The notes below the pieces were generated by a model, which made no database searches, was not told the DNA's origin, and worked only from the letters and a program-made list of their open reading frames with translations. 64,000 nucleotides of DNA from Nostoc sphaeroides (GTDB lineage: Bacteria > Cyanobacteriota > Cyanobacteriia > Cyanobacteriales > Nostocaceae). The stretch's first letter is position 1. Each line of letters opens with the position of its first letter. This document shows, piece after piece, positions 27,026-36,117 of the stretch. A program made the position numbers and the translations under genes. The stretch lies in assembly GCF_003443655.1 (NCBI RefSeq), contig NZ_CP031941.1, positions 2,785,501-2,849,500 on the forward strand, in the 5' to 3' direction.

Positions 27026-27589
27026 GAAGCTTAATCAACTAAAAGTTTTAAAATAATTATCAGTTATTAGTAATAATTGATAATTATTTTTTTAATCATA
27101 GCTAAAAAACTGTTGATTAAAACTAGTTGTGACAATAGGTTTTACTAAATATATGAAATCAATTCGCAATTCGCACTCTTGCTTCGCCCCGCTACGAAGA
27201 GAGCTATTCGCAATTAAACTAAGCCCGTAGGGGTGGGGTTTCAACCTACCAAGAGAATACAAGGATTTTTTCGCTTGACTTCGGGCGAGGTTTTGAACCC
27301 TTACTTTTTCGATAAATTCAAAATAATTAGTTAATAGAAAATATTCTCAGCAGCTATCATTAGCATCATGGCTGTTTTTGATTGGCTAGGCATATAGAGC
27401 AGAGGCTTTCTAGACAGGATATAAAGTTATAGTGAGGTACTGAATAAAGAGTTGGTAAAAGAGAACTTATTGAAGCCTAAAAATTTGATAATTAATGATC
27501 TGTCATGAAATACAAAAAAAATTCCGAGTAGTAGGTGGAGCATTAATGCTTTAACCCTTGACAACGAATAACAATGCTGATGTGAACAC
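27026..27589. other. Intergenic region without a gene
   Basis: AT-rich spacer with a CGCAATTCGCACTC / GAGAGCTATTCGCAATT-type repeat near 27170-27215. No gene or RNA recognised. Confidence 0.4.
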
Positions 27590-29716
27590 ATGAGAAAAAT
27601 GCAAATTGGCACCACCTTTGTGGTTGCTGCGTTAGCCAGACTTACTGATCTGGCATCAAGGTTGTCAAGGAGAATGAAAAGCGGTGTGACGATCGCAGCA
27701 CTAGTTGCGATCGCAGTGTTAGCAGGACACACTGTATCGGCACAGATAACGCCGCCCTCTCAGCCCCTAGCTTCGCTAAAAAGCGTACCGATTCCGGGGC
27801 CAGACTATACAGGCTATGTCAAAGATAAGAGCAAAGCGATCGCTCTAGGAAAGGCTCTTTTCTGGGATATGCAGATTGGCAGCGATGGTAGGACATCGTG
27901 TGCTACTTGTCACTTTAAAGCCGGAGTAGACAGCAGAATTAAAAACCAGCTCAATCCAGGGATTTTGCGTGTGGATGCAAGTGGTAATGCCAATCCTGAT
28001 AATACTTTCAGTCTCGGAGGGCCAAACTACACGCTCAAGCCCACAGATTTTCCATTCCACAAACTGGCAGATGTAAACAACCGTAACTCTGCTGTTATTT
28101 CTGACATTAACGATATCGCCTCCTCCGAAGGAGTCTTCAATACCAAGTTCTTGAGTACCACTTCTGGTAATCCTCAAGACAATGTGACTCAACTCAACGA
28201 TCCAATCTTCAACGTGGGAGGCGTCAAAACCCGTCGAGTCGAGCCGCGCAATACACCAACCACGGTCAATGCGGTGTACAACTTCCGCAACTTCTGGGAT
28301 GGACGAGCTCAGAACTACTTCAATGGGGTTAATCCCTTTGGGAAAAGAGATCCCAACGCTAAACTTTACAAAGTACCAATTCCTCTATTTCCACCACAAC
28401 AAGTCAGCGTTCAGCTCAAGAATTCATCTCTCGCTTCCCAAGCAGTCGGGCCACCACTTAGCTCATTTGAGATGTCTGCTGACGGACGCACCTTTGAGGA
28501 TGTCAGTAACAAGACGGTTGGCACAACAAGCCTACTGGGTGGGATCATAGATATCTTCAAAAGCCTTTCCACAGGCTTAAAGCTTCCGAGAGACCTTGGT
28601 CAAAAATTACTTTCCCCGAATTTGAAACCACTCGCACAACAGAACGTGGCTGTTGACGACAGTGTTTTGGGTATTTATAGAGCGTCTGATGGAAAAGGTC
28701 TGAATCAGAGCTACAAGCAGTTAATTCAAGCTGCCTTCCAGCCAGAGTGGTGGAATTCCACATGGTCAATTCAGGTTGATAAAAGTGACGGTAGTCGGAA
28801 ACCTGTCCTCTTGGGTTTGGGAAGTATTATCGATCCAAACAAGAAGACATACACCTTAATGGAGTACAACTTTTCGCTTTTCTTCGGGCTAGCGATTCAA
28901 CTGTACGAGTCCACACTGATATCTGACAATGCGCCTATCGATCAGTACTTTGATGGCAACCAAAATGCCTTAACTCCTCAGCAAGTGAGGGGTAAACAGC
29001 TTTTCGAGGGAGCTGCTAAATGTATCAACTGTCACGGTGGGGCAGAATTTACCAATGCTTCCGTGAAAAACGTGCAGGATCAACGACTGGAATACATGAT
29101 AATGGGGGATGGACAACAAGCCGTCTATGACAACGGCTTTTACAACATTGGTGTCAGACCCACTACAGACGACTTAGGCGTGGGTGGTAAAGACCCCTTT
29201 GGTAATCCGCTCTCGGAGTCACGAGTAGCTCAACTAGGGAAATTCCAGCAGCTTCTCGGTGCAGCACCCAATATCACAGTCAGCCCCAACCAGAGAATAG
29301 CCGCAGATGGAGCCTTCAAGACGCCCACACTCCGCAACGTGGAACTAACTGCCCCCTACTTCCACAATGGTGGGAAGTTGACCCTCAAGGAAGTAGTTGA
29401 GTTTTACAATCGTGGTGGTGACTTTCACGAGCAGAACATTGCCAATCTAGATGCGGATATCGAGAACCTTAACCTGAGCGATCAGGATAAAGATGACCTG
29501 GTAGCTTTTATGAAGGCGCTCACTGACGAGCGAGTTCGTTATGAGAAAGCGCCCTTCGACCATCCGCAGCTGTTCATCCATAATGGACATCCAGGAAACG
29601 AAACCTCCGTTACCAACGATGGCACCGGAAAAGCAACAGATGAGCTTCTTGAGATCCCATCTGTTGGTCGTAATGGTCGCAGCACTCCGCCTTCCAACTT
29701 CCTTGCGACTCCGTAA
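27590..29716 (+). CDS. Di-haem cytochrome c peroxidase/MauG-like protein
   Basis: 708 residues (long for the family, about 330-470 usually). Two haem c motifs are visible: C-A-T-C-H (104-108) and C-I-N-C-H (478-482). Both fit the CCP/MauG superfamily, whose members reduce peroxide or oxidise proteins in the periplasm. A Sec-type signal is present: positively charged R-R-M-K, then a hydrophobic run and V-S-A cleavage site near residue 53. The true start may be the ATG at 27674, which gives a normal-length signal; the ATG at 27590 adds 28 residues. The ~200-residue region between the haem motifs is unusually extended. A classic terminator follows. Confidence 0.87.
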   Translation: MRKMQIGTTFVVAALARLTDLASRLSRRMKSGVTIAALVAIAVLAGHTVSAQITPPSQPLASLKSVPIPGPDYTGYVKDKSKAIALGKALFWDMQIGSDGRTSCATCHFKAGVDSRIKNQLNPGILRVDASGNANPDNTFSLGGPNYTLKPTDFPFHKLADVNNRNSAVISDINDIASSEGVFNTKFLSTTSGNPQDNVTQLNDPIFNVGGVKTRRVEPRNTPTTVNAVYNFRNFWDGRAQNYFNGVNPFGKRDPNAKLYKVPIPLFPPQQVSVQLKNSSLASQAVGPPLSSFEMSADGRTFEDVSNKTVGTTSLLGGIIDIFKSLSTGLKLPRDLGQKLLSPNLKPLAQQNVAVDDSVLGIYRASDGKGLNQSYKQLIQAAFQPEWWNSTWSIQVDKSDGSRKPVLLGLGSIIDPNKKTYTLMEYNFSLFFGLAIQLYESTLISDNAPIDQYFDGNQNALTPQQVRGKQLFEGAAKCINCHGGAEFTNASVKNVQDQRLEYMIMGDGQQAVYDNGFYNIGVRPTTDDLGVGGKDPFGNPLSESRVAQLGKFQQLLGAAPNITVSPNQRIAADGAFKTPTLRNVELTAPYFHNGGKLTLKEVVEFYNRGGDFHEQNIANLDADIENLNLSDQDKDDLVAFMKALTDERVRYEKAPFDHPQLFIHNGHPGNETSVTNDGTGKATDELLEIPSVGRNGRSTPPSNFLATP

Positions 29717-29767
29717 ACAGCCTCTTAGTTGATAATTACTCTCCCTGATCCCCTTTGGTTTTTCTAG

Positions 29768-29803
29768 ACTGCCTCCTTTACGATACAGGAGGCAGTTTTT
29801 ATT
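29768..29803 (+). terminator. Rho-independent terminator
   Basis: Perfect 10-bp stem, ACTGCCTCCT / AGGAGGCAGT, with a 9-nt loop, followed by TTTTATT. It ends the di-haem peroxidase transcript. Confidence 0.88.
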
Positions 29804-29971
29804 GGAAGGAGAAGGACGCCATTCTGATAGAGGCTTCAACCCTCATCAATTGCAAGCTAGCAAATCTGAGATTTTATAGTCTTGCTTGTTTGAGTCGCAG
29901 TAGTTCTTGCTGAGGACACTATTTCTCCTGCCTCCTGTATCTTAAAAATAGTAAGATGAAAATCAAAATAT

Positions 29972-30178
29972 ATGGATAGCAAAGAACTAGCCCAATATAT
30001 CGAAGCAACTGATAGCATCACTAAACCTTGGCTATTGGTACAATTGCGTCTCAAGAAACTCCAAGAGCGTCGAGCTACGCTGACAGACGATACCTACAAC
30101 AAAGAATTAAAAGATATTTACCAAGACATGATGAATTTGGGGGAATGGTGGCACGGTATTGAAGATGAGGTATTTTAA
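29972..30178 (+). CDS. Small hypothetical protein
   Basis: 68 residues, charged, predicted all-helical, with W-L-L-V-Q-L-R-L-K-K-L-Q-E-R-R in the middle and W-W-H-G-I-E-D-E near the end. No family recognised. The frame is intact, has normal composition and begins with an ATG, so a real small gene is likely. Heptamer-like GAGTTATGAG repeats follow. Confidence 0.5.
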   Translation: MDSKELAQYIEATDSITKPWLLVQLRLKKLQERRATLTDDTYNKELKDIYQDMMNLGEWWHGIEDEVF

Positions 30179-30268
30179 AGTGAGGAGTTATGAGTTAGAA
30201 GTTATGAGTTTTCCTCACTTTTAACTCCTAACTCCTCACTCCTAACTTTTAACTTTTAACGCAACCTG

Positions 30269-31405
30269 ATGGCTCAAGCTCTCGATCAAGTCGATTACGA
30301 TACTCTCGATGCCGCAAAACGACGCTTCATCGATGCCGCAAAACGCACACTTGGCTTTGCAAGCGCCTATGGCATCGTGCCTGCGTCGGGTCTGGGAGCA
30401 AGTGCTAACGCTTTCAGCTTCAATCTCGCTCCGTTTCTAGAGGCGGGGGCTAGAGAACTTTCGATGACACTTGTCCCGGAAGGACTGGGCACCGCAGACG
30501 ATACCCGCCCTGACGATCTTTCCGAAGAAGAACTTCGACGATTTTGGTGGAATATTGGTATCAAGATCATCTCGTGTCTTACGAACGATGCCGCAACTTC
30601 AGGTATGCAGACTATACTTCTCGGTTTATATCTGCCGTCAAGTACTCCTGAAACGATCTTTACTCCTGCGTTCCTTGATGGGTTTCTGGATGGAGTAGTT
30701 GAGGGATGCAAACGAGTTGGATGTGTCTATCTCTCAGGGGAAACTCCTCAACTAAAAACGAAGATGATTCCAGGTCGGCTCGACATCGCAGGCTCGGTTT
30801 TTGGGGTTATGCCGGCTGGTGTCGCTCCCATTGATAGCTCGCGTCTGGATGCCGGAAATACCATTGTTCTAGTCGAGAGTTCGGGCCCCCATGAGAACGG
30901 CTTTACCCCACTGCGAAAGCTTGCCGAGTCGCTCCCTGATGGCTACAGAACAAAACTTCCAAGTGGGCAGGAATTCTGGGAAGCGATTAATGCTGCTTCG
31001 TATCTTTACACGCCACTTGTGCAGGCGGTGCTTGGCGAGGGGATTTGTCCCACCGCGATGGAGAATATCACTGGACATGGATGGCAAAAGCTGATGCGGT
31101 CGGTGAAGCCGCTCCGGTATATCATTGAAACGATGCTCCCAGTGCCGGAGATATTTACGTTTGTTGAGGGTCATCTTGAGGGCGGGGCCCAGACGATGCT
31201 TTCTGTGTTTAATTACGGTGCAGGATTTGCATTCTATACTGAGTCGGAGCAGGATGCAGAGAGGATCGTTATGCTTGCAAGAGAACATCAGCTTACAGCT
31301 GTGATTGCCGGAAGGGTTGAAGCGTCTCTTAGCCGCGAGGTTGTGGTAGAACCGCTTGCAGTCACCTTGAAGGGAGATTCTTTTGGAATTGCGCGAGGGG
31401 TATAG
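30269..31405 (+). CDS. PurM/AIR-synthase-like protein
   Basis: 378 residues resembling the AIR synthase (PurM) superfamily: an N-terminal dimer-type domain containing G-M-Q-T-I-L-L-G-L-Y, then G-E-T-P-Q-L, and a C-terminal domain with S-S-G-P-H-E-N-G-F-T and N-I-T-G-H-G-W. PurM makes aminoimidazole ribonucleotide in purine synthesis; this protein is too divergent to be assigned that role and is probably a paralogue with an unknown substrate. It is visibly richer in G+C than its neighbours and has no HIP1 octamer over 1.1 kb, both signs of recent transfer. Confidence 0.7.
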   Translation: MAQALDQVDYDTLDAAKRRFIDAAKRTLGFASAYGIVPASGLGASANAFSFNLAPFLEAGARELSMTLVPEGLGTADDTRPDDLSEEELRRFWWNIGIKIISCLTNDAATSGMQTILLGLYLPSSTPETIFTPAFLDGFLDGVVEGCKRVGCVYLSGETPQLKTKMIPGRLDIAGSVFGVMPAGVAPIDSSRLDAGNTIVLVESSGPHENGFTPLRKLAESLPDGYRTKLPSGQEFWEAINAASYLYTPLVQAVLGEGICPTAMENITGHGWQKLMRSVKPLRYIIETMLPVPEIFTFVEGHLEGGAQTMLSVFNYGAGFAFYTESEQDAERIVMLAREHQLTAVIAGRVEASLSREVVVEPLAVTLKGDSFGIARGV

Positions 31406-31915
31406 TGATTCAGGAGCGTAGGCATAGCCCGTCGTAGACATCGCTAGTTTTCTTGAAGCTATTGTAGATAATTATCCGTTTCAATCAAAGAATTTTCTTA
31501 CTTTGGCGATGCCTGCGGCGGGCTACGCCTACGCTGAAGTCTTTACTAGTTAGTTTCAAGCAATAATTACTGAGATAGATGACGGTTTTTACACCTAAAG
31601 TAGAGTTGCTTTTCCGGCTTATCAGAGATAATTGCTCTACTAAGCCTTTACTATCTAAGTCATTTCCCAGAGATCCGATAAGCCTATTGACAAAATTATG
31701 GATGCAATATTTATTACTACTTAAACATGAAGTAGTCCGAAACACCCATGACTACGGAGGTTAAGATTTGCTAACGTAGTCTTAACATATTGAAAAATTT
31801 GCTGAGAAAGCTGAGAAAGTAACAACCGACACTAATTCTTATTGTTGGGTCTTTCTCATCTCTAGATGTACCGTTTTAGTGTGTTAAAAAGATATATTTT
31901 TGTTCAGAGGGGGTT
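31406..31915. other. Intergenic region without a supported gene
   Basis: Contains CGGCGGGCTACGCCTACGCT-type dispersed repeat sequence (31503-31545) and AT-rich DNA. One 61-codon open frame (31579-31764) has no support. Promoter of the PHP gene presumably near 31870. Confidence 0.4.
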
Positions 31916-32602
31916 ATGGTTGTAAATTTTGCCCGAACTACTGCTTCTGCAGAACTTTTGAAGCAAGTATTCCAAAACATTGATGCACAAAGTTGTCCAA
32001 GGTTATTCAACTTTCACATGCACACTGTCTACTCGGATGGTAGGTTGCAGCCTAATGCATTGATGGAACAGGCGATCGCAATTGGACTAAAAGGGTTAGC
32101 CATCACCGATCATCATGGTATTATGGGTTATCAAGCGGCACTTGCTTGGTTAGAAGACTGGAAGTGGAATAATCCTGGTGCAAGCACTCCTTACCTGTGG
32201 AGTGGTGTGGAAATTAATGCCAGCCTTTTGGATATAGAAGTTCACATTTTGGCTTACGCTTTTACACCAGAACACCTTAGCATGAAGCCTTATCTTCAAA
32301 GAAGGCCGACTATAGGGCAAGAATATCAGGCAAGTAACGTAATTGCTGCTATTCATGAAGCTGGGGGATTGGCAGTTCTGGCTCATCCGGCTCGTTACAA
32401 GCGATCGCTTTTTGACTTAATTCCAGCTGCGTCCGAAAAGGGCATTGATGGCGTGGAAACTTTCTACGCCTACAATAACCCTAACCCCTGGCAACCCAGC
32501 GTATTGGAATCAGAACAAGTACAAAAGTTGGCTGATGAATACTTTCTTCTCAATACCTGTGGTACTGATACCCACGGTTTAAGCCTGCTACAACGCTTGT
32601 AA
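31916..32602 (+). CDS. PHP-domain metal-dependent phosphoesterase
   Basis: 228 residues of the PHP family (TrpH/YciV-like). Metal-binding motifs in order: F-H-M-H-T-x-x-S-D-G (His34, His36), T-D-H-H-G-I, G-V-E-I-N, A-H-P-A-R-Y and G-T-D-T-H-G. Members hydrolyse phosphoester bonds such as 3',5'-nucleoside bisphosphates or short oligonucleotides. The exact substrate is not predictable. AGAGGGGG lies just before the ATG. A short inverted repeat follows. Confidence 0.9.
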   Translation: MVVNFARTTASAELLKQVFQNIDAQSCPRLFNFHMHTVYSDGRLQPNALMEQAIAIGLKGLAITDHHGIMGYQAALAWLEDWKWNNPGASTPYLWSGVEINASLLDIEVHILAYAFTPEHLSMKPYLQRRPTIGQEYQASNVIAAIHEAGGLAVLAHPARYKRSLFDLIPAASEKGIDGVETFYAYNNPNPWQPSVLESEQVQKLADEYFLLNTCGTDTHGLSLLQRL

Positions 32603-32624
32603 AAATGAATCAATTTTTTTGAAC

Positions 32625-32660
32625 TCTCCTGGTTAAATCTGCCAGGAGGTTATTCTATTT
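32625..32660 (+). terminator. Possible terminator after the PHP gene
   Basis: TCCTGG and CCAGGA form a short stem with a 9-nt loop, followed by GGTTATTCTATTTT. Weak but placed correctly. Confidence 0.4.
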
Positions 32661-32825
32661 TGGATTTTCGATACTTAAGCCTGATATCACATTTAACTTG
32701 CTCCCATTAGGGCGGGCAAGATGCCCACCCCACAAGACTTATGTTTGATTCAGTTATGCAAATTAGATGTTTTTCAGCTTATCAACCACATTCGGCAGGT
32801 TAGCTTGAAAATCAGGGTGTTTTCT

Positions 32826-34289
32826 CTAAACAAAGAAACTGCTCACTGTAATATTTCCCAACGCGGGTAAAGTACCCGTTAATCCTGTTAAATTGACTAA
32901 TAAATCACTATTCGCCTGAAAACCAGCAGTGCTATTATTGATAGCCAGGTAAGTTCCAGCGATCGCACCACTTCCAACTCTAACTAAGGCTGCACCACTT
33001 ACCCCTAAAGCTTGATTTCCAGCTAAGGCTCCATTAGCGTCGGTAAATACCTGATTGACTAAGTTTACTAAAGTGGTGGCAGTGCTATCGGCAGCACGGG
33101 TAAAAGTGCTAGGTGTAATCACGGTTGATCCGTCTGAACTGAATAAACCAATTGCATCTGTGCCAATGGTGAAATCAGTAATGCGATCGCTTCCTGATAC
33201 TGTTGATTGTCCAAACTGGAAGACAAATAAATCTGCGCCTTGACCGCCAGTTAGAGTATCAGCACCAGCACCACCATTCAAACCATCATCTCCATTCTCG
33301 CCATTAATAACATTGGCTCCAGAGTTACCGAAGAGGAAGTCATTAAAAATCGAGCCTTTCACGTTTTCAACGTTGAAAATAGAATCAGTTCCTGCACCAC
33401 CAATAGCGAATCCAGCATCAAGACTTACCGTAACCCCGGAACCGACAAAACCGTACTCAACGGTATCAATGCCACCTGCACCATCGATAGAATCGTCACC
33501 AAATCCCCCTAAGAAAGATTCATTGGCATTAGAACCAATCAGCACGTCACTAAAACGAGATCCCAACACCCGCTCAATGGAAACTAAGGTATCACCACCG
33601 CTACCACCAACAACAACTCCGGTGGACAAATCAACACCGACTCCTGAGCTAGCGTCGAAATAGACAGCAGTATCAAATCCTGCACCGCCATTAATTCTAT
33701 CAGCGCCGCCAAACCCCTGGATCTGGTTATTTCCAGAGTTCCCAGTTAGTATATCGCCGAATGCTGATCCCTCAATATCTTCGACGTTGGAAATAACCGA
33801 TGTGCCAAAAGAAGTAATTGCCAGCCCTGTTGAGAGATTAACAATTACTCCCTCACTAAATTTTTGGAAGGTTATGACATCACTACCCGCCCCACCATTG
33901 ATGGTGTCGTTACCTCTGGAGCCGTCAAAGCTATCATCCTCAGCAGATCCGAGGAAACTGTCATTACCTCGATAGACATATTGACCATATTCGTATGATG
34001 ACGTGCCAACAGTTAAAAGGCTATTTCTTGTGGCAACGTCAATATTCAGATTTGTTTCCTGCGCTGTGATTTGGCCGTTAGTTCCGAAGAAAAATTGAGA
34101 AGTGATGGTTCCAGAATTAAAGAATCCGGTTGAAGCATAGGTGAAATTGACACCTATAGCACTATAAAAAAGAACGCCACTGCTATAGAGTACTTCAAAA
34201 TTGGTACCAGTTTGCGCCCCATAGAATTGGGCAAGAGGAGTAGTACCCTCAATGTACCTGCCACCTTGAAATAGCACGACATCAGCCAT
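32826..34289 (-). CDS. RTX-type calcium-binding repeat protein
   Basis: 487 residues. The N-terminal ~115 residues are unlike the rest and have no signal peptide. From about 115 onward come several hemolysin-type blocks with G-G-x-G-x-D nonapeptides (for example G-G-F-G-D-D-S-I-D, G-E-N-G-D-D-G-L-N, G-G-A-G-A-D-T-L-T). They are spaced by about 60 residues of S-x-x-V-E-N/R-V-x-G-S-x-F-x-D repeats. The C terminus (D-R-I-T-D-F-T-I-G-T-D-A-I) matches the usual end of type I secreted proteins. Ca2+ binding outside the cell is likely; no catalytic domain is visible. GGAGAG precedes the ATG. Confidence 0.85.
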   Translation of the reverse strand: MADVVLFQGGRYIEGTTPLAQFYGAQTGTNFEVLYSSGVLFYSAIGVNFTYASTGFFNSGTITSQFFFGTNGQITAQETNLNIDVATRNSLLTVGTSSYEYGQYVYRGNDSFLGSAEDDSFDGSRGNDTINGGAGSDVITFQKFSEGVIVNLSTGLAITSFGTSVISNVEDIEGSAFGDILTGNSGNNQIQGFGGADRINGGAGFDTAVYFDASSGVGVDLSTGVVVGGSGGDTLVSIERVLGSRFSDVLIGSNANESFLGGFGDDSIDGAGGIDTVEYGFVGSGVTVSLDAGFAIGGAGTDSIFNVENVKGSIFNDFLFGNSGANVINGENGDDGLNGGAGADTLTGGQGADLFVFQFGQSTVSGSDRITDFTIGTDAIGLFSSDGSTVITPSTFTRAADSTATTLVNLVNQVFTDANGALAGNQALGVSGAALVRVGSGAIAGTYLAINNSTAGFQANSDLLVNLTGLTGTLPALGNITVSSFFV

Positions 34290-34347
34290 AAAACTTTCTC
34301 TCCTGATTAAATGTTTGGTGTGAATTTATCTTCACTTAAGATGTTAT

Positions 34348-34630
34348 TAAGGATTTCCAAAAAATAAATTATCCAATCTTATGGGGTGGGCATTTTGCAC
34401 ACACCAAAAGGCGGGCGGGCGAGACGCCCACCCCACAAGCTGACTTTTTACGGTATCTGGAAAACCTCTCTCTAAATCTCTCTCCTAAAAGGAGAGAGAC
34501 TTTGAATTTTCCCCCTTCCCGCGACGAGTTGGGGGTTAGGGGGTTAGGTTTTTTGTGGGATTTTCCAGATTACGTGAAAAATCAGCCCGCACAAGAAGTA
34601 GTTAAGTATTTTTTATTTGGAAGTCCTTTA
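34348..34630. mobile_element. MITE-like element with GGACTTCC ends (large copy)
   Basis: Left end TAAGGATTTCCAAAAAATAA and right end, other strand, TAAAGGACTTCCAAATAAAA. It contains a GGGGTGGGCATTTTG / GACGCCCACCCC hairpin and a C/G-rich repeat fragment (TTAGGGGGTTAGG). Related ends are at 34848, 16294, 53867 and 57366. Confidence 0.6.
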
Positions 34631-34847
34631 GCGTTGTGGTACGCTATGCCAGATAATACCATTCTTTTTTAGAAAAATATCACCAAACTATCTACTTTTA
34701 TATCTGGAAAATAATTTATATAGTGATTGACCGGACAAATTTGGCTTATGTAAATAGCTCTTTTTTATATCTTTGAAGAGAGAAAAATAACATGCTGATT
34801 TTAAATCTTTTTCAAAGCCTCGCTTGATCAGCAAAGGGACTTCCAAG

Positions 34848-34924
34848 AAATAAATTATCCAATCTTGTGGGGTGGGCATCTTGCCCGCCTTTGACTATGG
34901 GCGCTCGTGTCGCCCACCCCACAA
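34848..34924. repeat. Partial GGACTTCC-type element with GTGGGGTGGGC hairpin
   Basis: AAGGGACTTCCAAGAAATAA followed by TGGGGTGGGCATC / GCCCACCCCAC. It repeats the first 90 bases of the larger neighbour element and ends shortly before the arsH stop codon. Confidence 0.6.
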
Positions 34925-34954
34925 TAAATCTCATCCGATTAGGAAAAAACGCTG

Positions 34955-35638
34955 TTAAGGAGAGCCAGTGTGTTGGGGTATATTAGAGTTAACTTCAAGA
35001 GCTTGAGAAGCTATCTTGATTGTCTCCTTAGTAGCTTTTTCTTTACGTTCACTGTAGCGGTCTGTGAGATAATCAACTTTATCGCGCAATAGCAAGGTAA
35101 ATTTGTAAAGTTCTTCCATAACATCGACAACGCGATCGCGGTAGGGCGAATCCTTCATAGTGCCGTCTTCGTTAAACTCCTCGTATGCTTTAGCCACTGA
35201 AGATTGATTCGGGATAGTGAACATCCGCATCCAGCGCCCAAGAATTCTTAATGTGTTGACGGCGTTAAAAGACTGAGATCCACCACTTACTTGCATGACA
35301 GCTAAAGTTCTCCCTTGAGTCGGGCGAACGGCTCCAATACTAAGCGGAATCCAATCGATTTGATTTTTCATAATGCCAGAAATCTGACCGTGCAGTTCTG
35401 GGCTAGACCAAACCTGCCCTTCTGACCACAGGCTTAATTGACGCAACTCCTGCACCTTTGGGTGAGTGTCAGGTACGCTGCCGTAAATCGGCAGTTCACG
35501 GGGATCGAAAAACTTTACCTCTGCGCCAAATTCTTCAATGATGAGTGCGGCTTCTTCTGCCAAGAGGCGGCTATAGGAACGCTCACGCAGAGAACCATAC
35601 AAAAACAAAATTCTGGGGGGATGGTCAAATGTCGTCAT
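34955..35638 (-). CDS. arsH: ArsH NADPH-dependent FMN oxidoreductase
   Basis: 227 residues from the ATG at 35638. Flavodoxin-like NADPH:FMN reductase fold with [11 protein letters not shown] (FMN phosphate loop), [16 protein letters not shown] and the ArsH-type C-terminal extension. ArsH oxidises trivalent organoarsenicals and helps against oxidative stress. Last gene of the arsenic operon, 45 bp behind arsI. Confidence 0.95.
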   Translation of the reverse strand: MTTFDHPPRILFLYGSLRERSYSRLLAEEAALIIEEFGAEVKFFDPRELPIYGSVPDTHPKVQELRQLSLWSEGQVWSSPELHGQISGIMKNQIDWIPLSIGAVRPTQGRTLAVMQVSGGSQSFNAVNTLRILGRWMRMFTIPNQSSVAKAYEEFNEDGTMKDSPYRDRVVDVMEELYKFTLLLRDKVDYLTDRYSERKEKATKETIKIASQALEVNSNIPQHTGSP

Positions 35639-35683
35639 GGAGATGTCAGGATACAAATTAATAGCTGGGACGGATAGATTAGA

Positions 35684-36100
35684 TTATTGACAGCATGACT
35701 CCTTGCTGACTTCAACAGATTTGATATCACGCACCTGCGAATCACCCAAAACTTTATAAATCTCCCAAGGTGCGCCATCTGGGTCATTTACCCAGACTTT
35801 ATCTTGAAGGGCATAGCAACAGGTCACTTGCTCCTCTGGTCGAGTTAAGAGTCCAAGTTGTTGTAGGCGATCGCTTGTAGTGACTACTTCATTTGTTGTC
35901 TCAACTTCCACACCTAAATGATTTAAAGTACCAGCTGCCTCTGTATTCTCAATTAGTACTAACTTGAGAGGAGGCTCGGCGATCGCAAAGTTGGCATAAC
36001 CAGGGCGGCGTTTTGCAGGCTCAGTACCAAAAAGCTTGCTATAGAAATCAACCGCAGCATCAATATCACTAACATTAAGGGCAAGTTGAACACGGGACAT
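35684..36100 (-). CDS. arsI: ArsI-type C-As lyase (glyoxalase-fold dioxygenase)
   Basis: 138 residues. The start is the ATG at 36100, 7 bases after a GGAG ribosome-binding site; the frame is open further upstream but runs into the arsJ gene. Vicinal-oxygen-chelate fold with a presumed Fe(II) triad: Gln near the N terminus (R-V-Q-L-A-L-N-V-S), His in L-N-H-L-G-V and Glu in P-W-E-I-Y. The V-T-C-C-Y cysteine pair binds trivalent arsenicals, as in characterised ArsI. It splits the C-As bond of trivalent methyl or aryl arsenicals. An additional E-S-C-C-Q tail is present. Cadmium-induced CadI proteins belong to the same family. Confidence 0.9.
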   Translation of the reverse strand: MSRVQLALNVSDIDAAVDFYSKLFGTEPAKRRPGYANFAIAEPPLKLVLIENTEAAGTLNHLGVEVETTNEVVTTSDRLQQLGLLTRPEEQVTCCYALQDKVWVNDPDGAPWEIYKVLGDSQVRDIKSVEVSKESCCQ

Positions 36101-36117
36101 GATATTTCTCCTTTGTT

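Noticed and set aside
30869..31441. 190-codon minus-strand open frame opposite the PurM-like gene
   Set aside because: The plus-strand product has family similarity; this one has none and is rich in His/Arg/Ser, as expected of a shadow.
31579..31764. 61-codon open frame
   Set aside because: No ribosome-binding site, no recognised similarity, intergenic composition.
33313..33663. Plus-strand open frame opposite the RTX gene
   Set aside because: A shadow of the Gly/Asp-rich RTX coding sequence (Pro/Thr-rich on the other strand).
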